Below the pieces are notes generated by a model that searched no databases, had not been told where the DNA came from, and saw only the letters and a program-made list of their open reading frames with translations. This document shows, piece after piece, positions 12,521 through 25,650 of a DNA stretch of 64,000 bases. The stretch spans positions 6,347,579 through 6,411,578 of the forward strand of contig CM049307.1 of the NCBI GenBank assembly GCA_026874595.1, given 5' to 3'. Made by a program: the position numbers and the translations under genes. Each line of letters opens with the position of its first letter. The stretch's first letter is position 1. The DNA is from Sipunculus nudus (taxonomy: Eukaryota > Annelida > Sipuncula > Golfingiida > Sipunculidae).

Positions 12521-13524
12521 TGTTAATTCTTTCATTAGAAAATCTTAAACCAATATTTCTGCAAGAATTACACACATCTTTTTAATAACAATTTTAACAT
12601 ACCAAATAAATGAACCACTAGGCTTGTGTGGAATCCCTTAAAAATTTTGAATTCTTATACCTGAGACAACCATTAAATTTAAAATTAGGTCACCGAAACC
12701 TGATTTTTTTCTCAGTCACAGGTTTCCCTGTTCTCTTTGTCAAACCAGAACATGTACTACACAGCTAGTGTAATGTTAAAACAAGGAAAAGACTGCATGA
12801 GAAACTGGGTCATGTTGACCTAATTTCTTGGAACTGTGGGCCAGAGCTGATTATCAGCCCATCCAGGAGGTAAGGTTTAACACCTAATCACCATTAAATT
12901 GTTATTTTGCTTTAAGGTAGCATTCACCAAATAAATCTTTTATTTTTTTAGCTCAGCTGAATATAAGTCATCTTAGCTATAGTCGTGGTCCATTGTCCGT
13001 TGTCCGTCCGTCTGTAGATGTGGCATGTTTTGAAACCTTAAGACCTAGGAATCCAAGATTTGGCATATGAAAAAACTGGGTCTTTGCAACTTTGTTCCTT
13101 TGAGAAATTAAGGAAAAACCTCAATTTTTGATTAAAAATCTATTTTTACACTTCAGGACTGCATAATATCTAAACCACTCATCTGTTTTTCCTCATATTT
13201 ACCATAAATATTCCTCTATATAGTTCCTATGTACATGCGAGAAATTAGGTCTCTATTATATAATTTAAAAAAGTTATGGGCCCAAACATATTGCACTTTG
13301 TAAAAAATCAGGAAAAATATTTGGTCACTTTACACAAAAAAAATGTTAAAGCTAGGGACTTTTTTTTCAGTAATATAACTTTAATTAATCAAAATTTAAT
13401 TGTATACCTGAAATTAGACTAAAATCTTTAAAATTTTCGAAATATTAGTAAAAATATAAAATTGGTACCTTAAATTTTGCCCAAATTTGACCATGGCATG
13501 TTTTTTCTCGTGAGTATATTTCAT

Positions 13525-14025
13525 ATATTTTTCACAGAGGGGATACATGTGGATTTAATCTATTGAATTCTGAAATTTGAAAGTAAAAGCTTAAAAATTA
13601 TTCTAATTATTGAAGTTTTTCAGATGCTCTAATGTATTTGCATTTTGTATATCCAAGACCCCACTCTTGCTCACTACAGCCTTGCCTAGGTAACCTTATT
13701 AGTGATGCAGCACTGGCAGAACACCCCTGCTATAATAAACATACACTTATTCTCATGGGCCCTACCATATTTTATATATTTTTCACAGAGGGAATACATG
13801 TGGATTTAATCTGTTGAATTCTGAAATTTGAAAGTAAAAGCTTAAAAATTATTCTAATTATTGAAGTTTTTCAGATGCTCTAATGTATTTGCATTTTGTA
13901 TATCCAAGACCCCACTCTTGCTCACTACAGCCTTGCCTAGGTAACCTTATTAGTGATGCAGCACTGGCAGAACACCCCTGTTATAATAAACATACACTTA
14001 TTCTCATGGGCCCTACCCTAACACT
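13525..14025 (+). repeat. 251-bp tandem duplication inside family I
   Basis: Sequence beginning near TATATTTTTCACAGAGG (about 13,526) is repeated 251 bp later, nearly identically. The two identical 45-residue stretches starting at 13,632 and 13,883 are explained by this duplication and not by a gene. Family I copies elsewhere in the window have one copy of this segment. Confidence 0.85.
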
Positions 14026-14087
14026 CCCCCACCCCCCCCCCCCTCCCAGTCACCACCACCACCATCACCAATTAAATTGCAATACAC

Positions 14088-14859
14088 CAGAACCTGACGT
14101 GAGGGGACACCAGGATGAGCAGACACCTTCGATGCACGGACACTAAGCCAATATCCCGACTCATTTACCATTCAAATTGACCTGTCATGAGCGGAAACCT
14201 GCTAAACACGGACAGGGACAGTCCTGTTTGGCCCAAAATCCTGTCATGAACGGACACCCGAGTCCGATTTATCAGCGTCCACCACTTAAGCTGCGAGGGT
14301 GTACCAGCTGAGCACTCGTGCGGAAAGCTTCGTGCACGCCGGGAACGGCTCGTATGTAGATTCATTCATAGATATTATGTAAATTGTGGGAATTCCGTAT
14401 CACATGACTGACTCGAACAATGAGCATCAACAATAGGTGACCTGAGTACCTTTTTCCGTCATAAAAGCATGGCGGAGGAGTGGTTTGCGCCAGCAAACTT
14501 GCGGCACTATTTCAAGGGTGCAGAAATAATTACGATAGCATATTTGATTATTGTAACTCTAACTGTTGCAAAATAGTTAAAATGTTGATAAACAAGAACA
14601 ATTTGGCCTGTGCAATAATCCAAATATGATTGCGGGCGCACCTGCAGGTGACAGCAGCCAAATGCCCCTGTATGCTGCCGAAAACTCTGGTGTTTCCGCC
14701 ATATTGAATGTCCGCCTTATTTGAGGCCCAGTCATGGCAATGTAAATCTGAGAAAATCATTGCTGAATTTGAGTCATCCGGTCATAATCTCAATGTCAAG
14801 ATAAAAGTTTCATGTTGAAAATTATTTCCATCCCAATATTGGCCTCACGACAGGTTCTG
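14088..14859. mobile_element. TIR DNA transposon, non-autonomous, inside family I
   Basis: Terminal inverted repeats CAGAACCTGACGTGAGG (14,088-14,104) and its reverse complement with one mismatch (14,843-14,859) bound 772 bp. The interior repeats GGACAC / ACGGACA phrases near the left end and is richer in GC than the flanks. The TIR style recalls pogo/Tigger-type MITEs, but a clean TA target duplication was not seen. No transposase. Confidence 0.6.
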
Positions 14860-15477
14860 ATTTACATGGTTTGTTTTTGTCAACTGTATTTCTTTAAATG
14901 TAAAGCTGTTTTTGATGCAATGTGCACAACTTTTCTTGAAATATATTTGTGTGCATAATGTGATGTTACCTGACTAAATTAAGTATAAATGTTGATGCAA
15001 TTAAGATTTGTGAATCAATTTAAATATTCAAATATATATGATATTCTGTAAATCTTTAGTAAAATTTATAAACTTAAAAAAATGACTTAACATAAGAAAG
15101 AATAAGGATCTAATGCAAATATTTGTTCATTATTTTTCTGTCTCAGTAGAATGGAAATTAAAGTTATTTGCTTTGTTTTTCATCTCTCTGCCTGTTTTTA
15201 AATATTTAAAATAATTTCATTTAAATTAAATTTTATTCTTTAAGTATATGCAGAGGTGCTGTAACTCCAACTGGTCCCTGTAAGCAACATTGAATTTAAT
15301 TCCGTATTTTCTTAATTTATATCCAAAGGTGTTGTAAATCCCCCCCCCTCCCCCAGTCATTGAGCTCTAGTTCCTGAGCACTAAGGACAGTATTTTTATT
15401 TCAACCCTAAAAAAATCTATGGTGATGCAGTTATAACTGTAACAATCAGCTGAGCGCCCTGACCCATGGGTTCCTTG

Positions 15478-16072
15478 TTTAATTAAAAGCGGTCTTTTCA
15501 CAAATGCAACCAATGCCACAATGCTCTGCACTATTCCTGTCCACCAAAGGTGCCTCAGCAATATTCAATTAGGTCACCATGACCAATATCTTGATGTACC
15601 CTTAATTTCAGGTCCAGGAAAAATATGCGGTACTATTGCTGGTGAAGCTCAGGACTATATTAAGCATCAATATGACTTTAATCAAGACCTTAGGTTACTT
15701 CAAAACATGAGCCAGGATTATATATATACATGTAATTTGAAGCTGTTTTGTACTGACAATCATTTTATTATAATGGAACAGACTGTATGTTAGCGTGATC
15801 TTAACACAGCTTGCATGACATTAACACAGGCAGCCTTTTACCCCTGAGACTACAGAGCTGTCATAGTGGCAGTAGGAGCCATATTAACAATGGCACTGAA
15901 AATTTGGATGAGGAAACATATTTTTGTCATTTGTTAGCACTGCACACCACTTCAAAATATCTTGTGTCTTTAAGAATAGACAAAACCATGATTCAAATGT
16001 TGTTTATATTATTTTTACAAACCCCATGATGCCTTCAAAGGTCAGTACATGAGTATATCTCCCAGCATATTT
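15478..16072. other. Non-coding stretch, nothing recognised
   Basis: Contains two ORFs of 72-90 codons without coding signature or recognisable domains. I cannot support an exon here. Confidence 0.35.
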
Positions 16073-17853
16073 CTTACTGAACCTGTCCATTGTCCTTATG
16101 TTAACCCATGCTATCTAAAAAAAAGCAGGAGCTAGCATCACCAAATTTTATGTAATTATTCAGAAATAATCCTAGAAACATTCTTTTTCAAGTTTGTTCA
16201 TATGGTTTCAGTTCAGTGAATTTTGGATGAGTTACAGGAAGCTTAACTTAGTCATTTGGCCAAAAAAGCATACTAAAATTGCAATCTGGGGAATGGCTGG
16301 AGCTATCATCACCAAATTTTATGCAAATATTCGTCACCTGAGTCATATTTGAAACTGAGGTATTAAAGGTGCCACCTGTGTGACCTTTTTTTGTACAGGG
16401 GTCATCACTCATCAGTATATTAACCCATAATTTCTCAGGAACAGCAGAAGCTATCATCCCCAAATTTTATGCAAAAAACAGTCACATGTCCAATGTTGTG
16501 GAATAGAGTTTTTTGTGGCGCCACCTACATTATCTTATATTTTACGGGGGAAAAGTTTAAAAACCTTAGAAAATCTTCTCCGAAATCATACAGCCAAATT
16601 TTTCAATTTCACGCAGAAATGATCCCAGAGATGAGCTCTCTCAAATATGTTCAAATGGTTTTGGTTTGATGAATTTTGGCCAAGTTACAGAAATGTGAAC
16701 ATAGTAATTTGGCAAAGTTAGCATACTGACATACCAATCTCAGAAACAACAGGAGCTAGCATTACCAAGTTTTGTGCAAATTTAGCACACATGACTCATA
16801 TTTGAAATTGAGGTTTTTGTGGCACCACCTACATTGAGCTGAATGGTTTAATTTTTTTCACAAGAATTAGGTAGGGTCCTATTGTATAAGAATAATTAGG
16901 GTCCATTCACTTCATTGATTATTTCATAGAGTCATAGAAAGCTGAAGCAGTATTGTGGCCGTTATTAAGCCAATTTCAAACTGAGGGCTACAATATTCTT
17001 CTTCTGCAAAACTTGTTTCAGCTTCTGTAACATTGCACAAAAATGATTCTTAGGAGGCCTTTGTTCAGGTTTACTTAAATGATTTTTGGTAGAATTATTG
17101 GACCTTTAACAATGAAAGAAATACATCTTTTATTATTATAAATATTTTGATAAAAAAACCTAATGGATATGTCAGCTTGAAAAAAGCAATGTAGCCTAAG
17201 TCCTTCAGTATTTGTGAACAGATTTACCAACAGGCCAAGATTGTGTCTATGGAGATCTATATATATATAGCTTTGGCAGACTACCAACTGTGTCAGATTA
17301 TGCAACAGGTCAAGAGTTCACCTAGTGCAGCCAAGTGCAGGTCAAGAGTTCACTCAGTGTAGTAGCTGCAGCTATATGAATTTGTTCTGGTTCACTCTTG
17401 GCAACTGCCTTTCTCAACTAAGCCTAGTCAGCCCAGTGCACCTGACTCATAAGTTTAATGTATCAGCCTGATGTTTTGACCTATCCATGCATCTTTGATG
17501 GCTTTCTTGTACAAAAGACTGATGTTGCCACCTACAGTGGCTTTTGCACAGTGTTTGCACTCCCTTATTTCTCAGTAGAGATTTGACACATCAGCCTGTC
17601 ATTGTGCATAGTTATAAATATCGGCTAGCTTTATCATATACAAGACTGAGGGCGCCACCTACAGTAATTTTTACACAGTGTATTTCCCTACTTATTTCTG
17701 TAATTGGTTCTTTTACTGGGATTCAAAATGTTTAAGACTTGCATTGTTCATATTCATGTTACACATGTTCTTGAAAAGTATTGGTCCAGCAATGAAGCAT
17801 TATACCTTGTGTATATCCCATGGCACAGGTTCGCATTAGGCCTGTAGGCCTTG
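16073..17853 (+). mobile_element. Helitron-like family VI element, diverged
   Basis: The 3' end is sharp: CACAGGTTCGC, then AGGCCT-GT-AGGCCTTG ending CTTG at 17,850-17,853 before TTG, as in the 47.7-kb copy. The 5' end is eroded (GAACCTGTCCATTGTCC near 16,079 corresponds to GCGAACCTGTG...). The core shows family VI modules (AGGAGCTAGCATCACCAAATTTTATG; GTGGCGCCACCTAC at 16,516) and a region shared with 46.8-47.7 kb (AACAGGTCAAGAGTTCACTC...). Confidence 0.65.
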
Positions 17854-19892
17854 TTGAATTATTTACCATATTCAGTCATGTCTCACATGGGTTATGGGAC
17901 TGATAGTTAAGTAGTGCAACTGTGCAAGGTACAGGATAAGATGGCAGGCACCATATAGATGGGATTTACACCTTGGTTCATATATTCACATGTTTTCTTG
18001 AGTTATTCCTCATACAAAGCCTAATGTTAAAATTACTGGCTGTGTACTTTACACTATGACTATATGGACAACCATTAGAGTGTATTTTCTGTCATTTCTA
18101 GTGCCATGACCCTATGTAGGCCAAACTGGAGTGACTGAGTTGTGCTTCCATAGCTTCATTGATAGTATCAAATTTGGGAAAGTAAACTAAAATATCACGG
18201 AAGTGTTGATATGAGTATATAAACAAATTGTGGCACTTAGCCATGTGATTAAAGGAACCAGTCACTCCTTAGGCAGTGAGGAACAAACTGTTTGGCCAGG
18301 AAGCTGTGCTGCTGTAATTTACTAAGTGCAGAAGCAAACAGTTCTGTCAGGAAGCGATGACGCTGTAATGCACTAAGTGTTTGCCAGACATTTACTCTGT
18401 GTGTGAAAGCTGGTATAACTGCTCCATTAGAAGCACAGGCTCGGTGCTGTCAGTGTTTGCACCCTGCTGTTCAGCAGCCCTTGATGCTGCTTTCAGCATC
18501 TTCTATCTGCTGAATACTCATCAGTCAAAGCTATCAGTTAATCAGATCATAGCAGTATGACCATGAGATTTGCTTTCATAATTTTTTGTTTGTTTTGTTT
18601 TTACATTGAAATTATTGACAGGAAGATTCAATGTACATAAAATAAAAGTTAAGATTATAGACAGGACTGTTACATAAATTTATTTTAAATGATTTTGGTC
18701 ACCATAATGTAATGAAAGATATTTTAATATCATTATAGAGAATATAGAAGTCCAGTGTATATGCAATGATCCAGAAATCACAACCAGCAGAAGTTGCCAT
18801 TATTAAAATGTGAGTGGACCTGGTGGTGATGTTACTTTTTCCAAACAGCTGGTTACATTTAGATACAAATATCAGATGGTGTGGGTAACTATTGTAGAAC
18901 TGGTACAGCATCGCTACATCCAGCAACTGGTACAGGAAGCTCTCCAGAGCCGTTATTCTGTACACAGCCTCACATCAAAGTATTTAACAGACAATAAGCA
19001 GAAAGTCTTCAGATCACTGTTTATACCACACAAATGTTCTATTCTAGGGCAGACACTTCTCAGATGCCAGGCTTTGTGATAATTTGGTTTGTAGTAGGTA
19101 CACCTGAGTTTTAGGTTATTTATTTCTTTATATTTTCAGCTCAGCTGATTTTCAGTCAGATTTACTCAAGGCCTCTGATGTTCCTCTGTTATTCTTGTGC
19201 CTAGCCATTCATATGTTTGGTATAAAGTTGGACAGGACTGGAAGTTTCTAATTTGACACCCAGATAGGTTATGTATAAATCTCCAGGGAAACCTTAAATT
19301 ATTTTGATAATTGCTTTAATAAATAATATGAAAAAAAGTGACTCATGCAGTCATATATATCTGTCATTATCCAAAGTTTGAAGAAAATCAGCCGGATCAG
19401 TTCTCCATCTGTTAGTCACAGTTCTTGTATTAGACTTATATTGGCTCGTTGTGCATGAAATGCTTGTATAAAACACAAAGTAACTCAGCAAAACCTTCAG
19501 CTGAGATTTTAAATGGGAATAAAATAAAATTAATAAATGGATAATGTGCGAGTGATTATTTTCTAACAACAAACACAGGGTGTCTGATCTAACAAAGATG
19601 CTGTGACCCATAAAGCATTTATTTTCTGGTGAATGATTCATGAGTGTGTCTTTGTTTATGATTAGCTTTACTGACATTATGGACATGGATGTGGTCATGC
19701 ATGTATTAATCTGTCAATCTGCTTTCACCCCTAATAGACCATCTAATGACGCTGTCCATCCCATGTTCTATTAGTAACAATAAGATATTTTGAAACCACC
19801 TATTTGCCTGCAGAATTTGTAGAATTTATTGGATTCCATTCCTACTCTGGGTATACATATATTAATTAACTGCAGGTAACTGCAGGTAACTG
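17854..19892. other. Non-coding stretch, nothing recognised
   Basis: AT-rich. A TTTTCAGCTCAGCTGATTTTCAG phrase near 19,135 resembles a family I start but has no further support. ORFs of 88-115 codons here show no coding signature. Confidence 0.35.
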
Positions 19893-20232
19893 TGGAGTGT
19901 GGTGGTGTAATGGTTAGTGCGCTGAATTTGTGACAGCAAGGTTGTGGGTTCATGTCCTGATCTGACCGCTTTCCTCTCTAAGACTCTTAGCCAAAGTCTT
20001 TACCACAAGGGTGTGCTCTCTTCACCCAGGAGTGAATGGGTACTGGTCAAACATGGGTGTCAGGCAAATGTAGAACAAATAACCTTCTAGCACTGTGTGT
20101 GGCTGCTTGGTGTATGCTCCCCAGGGAGCCAAGAAAAGCTACAATAATGAACAGGATCGAAAGACTAGGAATGCAAAGTGCTAAAATTAATTTGTATGAG
20201 ACTGACATCGTTAGTGATATCAGACCATAAAC
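19893..20232 (+). mobile_element. tRNA-derived SINE with conserved core
   Basis: Box A TGGTGTAATGGTTAGTGC (19,903-19,920) and box B GGTTCATGTCC (19,947-19,957) are spaced as in tRNA genes. The body contains TTCACCCAGGAGTGAATGGG and AATAACCTTCTAGCAC, both shared with the second copy at about 60,766-61,030. The tail ends near GCTAAAATTAA. Shared core with different heads suggests a SINE superfamily; which one would need a database comparison. Confidence 0.7.
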
Positions 20233-20239
20233 CTCCACT

Positions 20240-21147
20240 ACCTTTACCTGTACCTTAACTTCAGGGGGTTCCATCACAACGCCATATTTATATAATGTAC
20301 AACCAACTCAATGTATTACCTGAGTTAAGAATTTTACTAATGTTAACGAATCTCCAGGGACAGGAGATTCCAACATAAATAGTTTAGGATTTTCATCCTG
20401 TATTATACACAACATTTGCTCTGAATACATCAAAGGCATTTTCTCTTGAGAATATATAATTAACTACAGGCTTTAGTATTAGCATATAGGTTTTATTCCT
20501 GTCAACAAATATATATTCCATGAGGTTTAATGCAGAATATAATCAGTGGAATCCAATGAAGGCATTAATCAGTAAGTGGCAATTAATAAGGAAGGGTCAG
20601 GATTCACTACAGAGCTGAGTGGCTGAGTACAGTAGCAGCAGGGACTGACATCTTGATCCCATACAGTGTGGCAAACTGTCTAATGACCACTCCTTGTGTA
20701 GCCCCAGGAAGCAGATCAGCTGTAGTCAGGCCAGTCTGTTATGATAAGGGGAGCCACATCACAGCTACTCCCATAGCAGATAGTTGGTCTTCACAGCCAT
20801 GAACTTTAAACATCAAGTTTTGTTTATAACAAAAGACACAATAATAAAATGCAGGGTTAGCTATTAGTTTTCAAGACCCCTCTTCAAACTCTGCTGTGTC
20901 TCTCACAACAAAATGATAAGGAAAATACTGCAATGCTTCTGCATGTATGTGAGTATATATGTGAGCACCCTATCTTAATAAGGTGCATAGTCTGGTACAT
21001 TGAATATTTTATAGGAGTCATATCAATATTATTTTTATTCCCGGCTGAAAGTTGGCGATGCCATGGTTACAGCATGGTCACGCCACTAGTTTCCTTGTGG
21101 GTGACATACCTCAAAACATTCTTCTTCAGAAAAAGAATGTCATTTTT
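20240..21147. other. Non-coding stretch, nothing recognised
   Basis: No coding, RNA or repeat structure that I can support. Confidence 0.35.
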
Positions 21148-21148
21148 A

Positions 21149-23795
21149 GCTCAGGTGACTGAAAGTCATCTGAGCTATAGTGATCACTCTTTGTCTGTAT
21201 TCAGTCCATCTGTTGTCCGTCAGTTTGTCTATTAACAGTGCCCAAATCGTAACGGCTGGACCTAGAAATTTCTAACTGAAAACCCATGGAGGTTCATAAA
21301 AAATCTCCTTTGAAACTGAAATTAGGTCACAGGGACTTATATCCTGTGAGCTATTGGGCTCTTAAGTTCCCCCACTCCAAGAATACTTAAAAATTTGATA
21401 CAAAAGCTCCAATATCTGAATAACTAATGCACTGATTGCCTGTATTTCTTTCTAAATTTTACGCAGATTTTAGCACAGCTGACTGTAAGTCATCTGAGCT
21501 ATAGCAATCACTCTTTGTCCGTCGTCCGTCTGGCCGTCCGGCCATCCAGCCATCTGTCTGTTAACAAGGCACAAATCGAAACCGCTGGACCTGGAAACTT
21601 CTTACTTTACATCCAAAGAGGTCCATTAAAAATCTCCTTGAAAAAGTGGAATTAGGTCTCTGTTACCCATATTCTTCAAGCTATGGGGCATCTGAAGTAC
21701 CCCCCAGAATAATGAAAAATTTGATACAAAAGCTCAAGTATCTGAACAACTAATGCATTAATCACCATGATTACTTGCATTGATATTGATCATGGAGAGT
21801 ACCATCAGTTTCTGCAGACAGGTGGCGCCCCCTGTAATTTTTCAATTTTTTATGATTTTTTTTTTAGACCTAAAAAGATGTGGTTATCTGTTAACAGGGC
21901 ACAAATCGTAACCACTGGACCTGGAATCTTCTCACTTTACATCCAGAGAGGTCCATGAAAAATCTCCTTGGAAACTTAAAATTACGTCTCTGTTATCCAT
22001 ATTCTTTAAGCTATGGGGCTCAGAAGTATCCCCAAGAATAATGGAAATTTGATACAAAAGCTCAAGTATCTGAACAACTTATGCATTGATCACCATTATT
22101 CTTTGCATGGATATTGATCATCAAGTGTTTCATCAGTTTTTGCAGACTAGTGGCGCCACCTGTATTTTTTAGATTTTTTACTATTTTTTTTCTCTATTTT
22201 TGAGACCTCAAAAGATGCTGTCATCTGTTAACAGGGCACAAATCATAATGACTTGGTCTAGAATCTTCTTTCTTGATATGGTGTCTTGGAATCTTCTCAC
22301 TTCACATCAATAGAGGTCCATGTAAAGTCTTCTTGGAAACCTGGAATTTGGTCTCTGTTACCCATATTTTTCCAGCTATGGGGCTCCGAATTACACCCCC
22401 CCCCCCAGAATAATGAAAAATTTGATACAAAAGCTCAAATATCTGAACTAATAATGCATTGGTCACCATGATTCTTTGCATTGATATTGATCATGGGGTG
22501 TTACATCAGTTTTTGCCAACTGGTGGCGCCACCTGTATTTTATTATTTTTTACGATTTTTTTCTCTATTTTTGAGACCTTAAAAGATGCCGTCATCTGAT
22601 AATAGTGCACAAATCATAATGACTTGGTCTAGAATCTTCTTTCTTGATATGGTGGGAGGCCCATGAAAAGTCTCCTTGGAAACTTGAAATTAGGTCTCTG
22701 TCACCTATATTGTCCAAGCTATGAGGCTCAGAAGTACCCCCCAGAATAATTGAAAATTTGATACCAAAGTAGGGCACAAATCATAACCATGGGGCCCAGA
22801 ATCTTCTTACTTGACATCCTGAGAGTTCCTCAAAAGTTCTCCCCAGAAACCTGAAATTGGGTCACAGTGACCTATATTCTCAGAGTTTTGGGGTATGTTT
22901 GAGCACCCAAGAAATAATGAAAAATACACACAAATTGCAAGATTCCTCATAAAAAGGCTGTTTGGATTGTCATCAGATTTGTTGTGCTTATGGGTCTTGA
23001 TGAACTTGAGCTAATAATCATGAACAATGATGCCACCTATCTTAATTGGTTGTCTGTGCAAGGAAATATTATCAACATGTCAGTCGACTTAGCTTCATGA
23101 CCCACGGGTCTGTTTTTTTATTTTATTTTTGAGACCTTTAGATGAAGCAGTTTGTCTTTTAACAGGGCACAAATCGTAAACATTAGACCTAGAAACTTCT
23201 TACTTTACATCCAGGGAGGTCCTAGGCAAGTTTCCTTGGAAACCTGATATTAGATCTTGGTGACCTATATTTTGTGAACTACATGCTGAAAACATGATTT
23301 TGAACACTCAGTCAGTCAGATAGGGTACAAATTGTATCTGCTAGGCCTAGAATCTTCTAACGTTTCACCCGTGGGGCACCATAAAAAATCTCATTGGAAC
23401 CCTGCAAATAGGTCACTGTGGCCTATATCTTCTGAGCTATGGGGCTCAAAAGTACCCCCTCCCCAATTATTTAAAATTTGATACAAAAGCTCCAGTATCT
23501 GAATAGCTAATGGATTGATTGCCATGATTCTTTCCATGTGTATTGATCATGGAGTGTTTAATCATTTCATGATGACTGGTGGCGTCACCTGTATTTTTTT
23601 CTCAAATTTTTATGCATTTTTTTCTCTGTTTTTGAGACCTTCAAACCTTCAGATGAAGCAGTCAGTCTGTTAACAGAGCACAAATCATTTCTGTTAGACC
23701 TAGAAACTTCAAAATGTATATCCAGGATGATAAAATTTCTCATTGAATGTCTTAGTAGTCAGCTGAGGGTCTTGACCCATTGATCACTTGTAAAG
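21149..23795 (+). mobile_element. Two family I-like elements, one in the other, with large tandem modules
   Basis: A family I type start (AGCTCAGGTGACTGAAAGTCATCTGAGCT) lies at about 21,149 and a second (AGCACAGCTGACTGTAAGTCATCTGAGCT) at about 21,474. Two matching ends follow: GACCCACGGGTCTG at about 23,099-23,112 and CAGCTGAGG...GACCCATTGATCACTTG at about 23,763-23,792. The simplest reading is an inner copy (about 21,473-23,112) inserted into an outer copy. The interior is a tandem array of modules of about 340 bp. Confidence 0.55.
21540..23720 (+). repeat. Tandem modules of about 340 bp
   Basis: The module runs CTGTTAACAGGGCACAAATCGTAAC, CTGGACCTGGAAnCTTCT, GGAGGTCCAT, AGGTCTCTGTTACCCATATT, AATTTGATACAAAAGCTC, CATTGATATTGATCATG, GGTGGCGCCACCTGT and TTTTTGAGACCT. 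Copies begin near 21,555, 21,890, 22,227, 22,600, 23,155 and 23,675, with internal gaps and truncations. Confidence 0.75.
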
Positions 23796-24580
23796 GGGGT
23801 ATACACAGTCTGGGGATACCATGTCATCTCCAGTGCCAGAAATGTGAGTTGTGACCTGGTCAACATACAAGTGCTCTATTTGCTGACCAAGTTGCACAAT
23901 TCAGGTATTTTCATAGTTTGTTTGTAATCATACATTACTATCATCATTATCCATTTGACAGTGCCACCTACTGGACATTATCCTACTTTAAATATGACAA
24001 TTGACATGAGACTTAGAGGGCCAGGTTTATCTGAAATGAGAATATAATAGTGAGTTAGAAGCTGCCAGAGGAGTGCAGGGTTCATGACCTGCCTATCAGC
24101 TGGGCTCTATTCAAGTGTCTCTGCATCCCTGGTCTTGTAAATACTGATACCTGATGGCCAAGATTGGACTTGGAATCATATGTATTTACTTATGTCAGAA
24201 ATGCTATGTGTGGCCTTATCAACATCATATCAGCAACAGATGCTGCTTTTAATCAGTTTCTAAGTAATTATATACTGATTTTGTCAGCATCTGTCAGTGT
24301 GTCTGATTTATCAGCCTTAACAACAGTATAACAATATAAAACATAAAAGATGGAACTACACTACAATAATAAGACACTGTGGTAAATTAATGCTAGCAAA
24401 CATAATATTGCCTTTACAGTTACATATGGAGGACTGATATTACCATGAAATGATATTTAGATGTCCACTTACCTTAATGTTGGCAATATAACTGCTGATG
24501 TGGGTGGATGATGGCTTGATAAAGTTTATACTCAATCTGCCTGTCTGAACTTTGTTTCACCAATCCATGTTTAACTCTTT
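23796..24580. other. Non-coding stretch, nothing recognised
   Basis: No supported features. Confidence 0.35.
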
Positions 24581-25300
24581 TTTATTCCTGTTCAAGGGAG
24601 TTGCAGGAGGGGGATGTAGTAATGCCTCTGTTCATCTGTCTGTTTTTCAGTCTGTGGCTTGTGGAAGCATTTTTAGATTTTCAGCCAAACCATTTGATTA
24701 AAACCATTCATCTCTTTTAATATAGCTCACCTATACAGATGAAGAACCTATTGATTCTCAGGTCATGGGGTCTCAGGTCAAGGCTGCAGGACCGCTTTCT
24801 TGAAAAAGCTTGTGGGTGCATAAAAGCCAAAGTTTTCATCCTAAACCTTCAATCTTTCACATAAGGCTCACATACCAATAAATGAGGAACAACCCTTTCG
24901 ATTTATAGGTTGTCGGGTCAGAGGTCAAGCCTGCAGTATCCTTTTCATGAAAAAGCTTGTGGATGCATTTTGAGCCAAAGTTTTCATCCCAAACCTTCAG
25001 CCTTACATATACTGCTCACCCACCCATACAGGAACAATCCTATCGATTTCGGGGTCAGGGGGTTAAGACCACAGGGACAACTTCTTCAAAAAAAATGTGG
25101 ATGCATTTTAAGGCAAATTTTTCATCGCAATCCTTTCATCTTTCACATATGGCTCACCCACCCAAACAGGGAGAACCCTTTCAATCTGATATAAAGGGTC
25201 AAAGGTCAAGGTCACAGAACTGTTCTCCTGATTTTCACACTGTTTAATACTTCCATCTACTTATGTGAGGGGATTCTCCACTTTTTTGCGGTGCCCTTGT
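24580..25300 (+). repeat. Tandem-module repeat, separate family
   Basis: Modules of about 140-150 bp share TTGTGGATGCATTTTGAGCC, AAAGTTTTCATCCCAAACCTTCA and GGCTCACCCACCCA, starting near 24,803, 24,955 and 25,095. AGGTCAAGG phrases lie between modules, and the region closes with TCAAAGGTCAAGGTCACAG and GCGGTGCCCTTGTTG. Probably the core of another Helitron-like element whose ends I could not define. Overlapping ORFs of 94-96 codons are by-products. Confidence 0.55.
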
Positions 25301-25359
25301 TGCAAATATTGTGGTTGTCTTCATATTTCCAGGTAAAACTTGTTCACTTTTCTATTGTT

Positions 25360-25650
25360 AGCTCAGCTGACTATATGTTATTTGAGATATAGTCATGGTC
25401 CTTTGTTGTTGTCTGTCCGTCCAGCTGTTAACAGGGCTCATTTTGAAAAAGTTGGGCCTATGAATCTGAAATTCAGCATACAGTTAGATGTTCCCATAAT
25501 CTCTTTCCATACCATAAATTGACTCACTACGACTTTGTTCCTTCCGGATATTAAGGAAAAACCTCACTTTTCCATTAAAAACCCACAGTCACACTTCAAG
25601 ACTGCATAAAATCAAAACCACTGACCTGATATTAAAACATAAAAATGTGA
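25360..25650 (+). mobile_element. Family I 5' fragment
   Basis: TTAGCTCAGCTGACTATATG...AGATATAGTCATGGTCCTTTG, then GTCTGTCCGTCC and CTGTTAACAGGGCTCATTTTG, matches the family I 5' region at 3022-3290. Similarity stops near 25,650 without a 3' end, so the copy is truncated. Confidence 0.65.

Larger units (their letters stand above)
12959..15477 (+). mobile_element. Helitron-like family I element with internal insertion
   Basis: The 5' end AGCTCAGCTGA (12,960-12,970) sits in a T-run and is followed by the family hairpin and a TCCGT-rich stretch. The 3' end has CAGCTGAGC, GACC-CATG-GGTT and CTTG (15,474-15,477), then TTTAATT. It carries a 251-bp tandem duplication, a poly-C tract and a separate TIR element (14,088-14,859). 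No protein of its own is visible. Confidence 0.72.

Noticed and set aside
13632-14146. Pair of ORFs with an identical 45-residue start
   Set aside because: Produced by the 251-bp tandem duplication inside a family I element.
19351-19698. 115-codon minus-strand ORF
   Set aside because: AT-rich single-copy DNA without splice context, compositional shift or recognisable domain.
24910-25247. Overlapping 94- and 96-codon ORFs
   Set aside because: They lie in two frames of a tandem-module repeat, with no coding signature.
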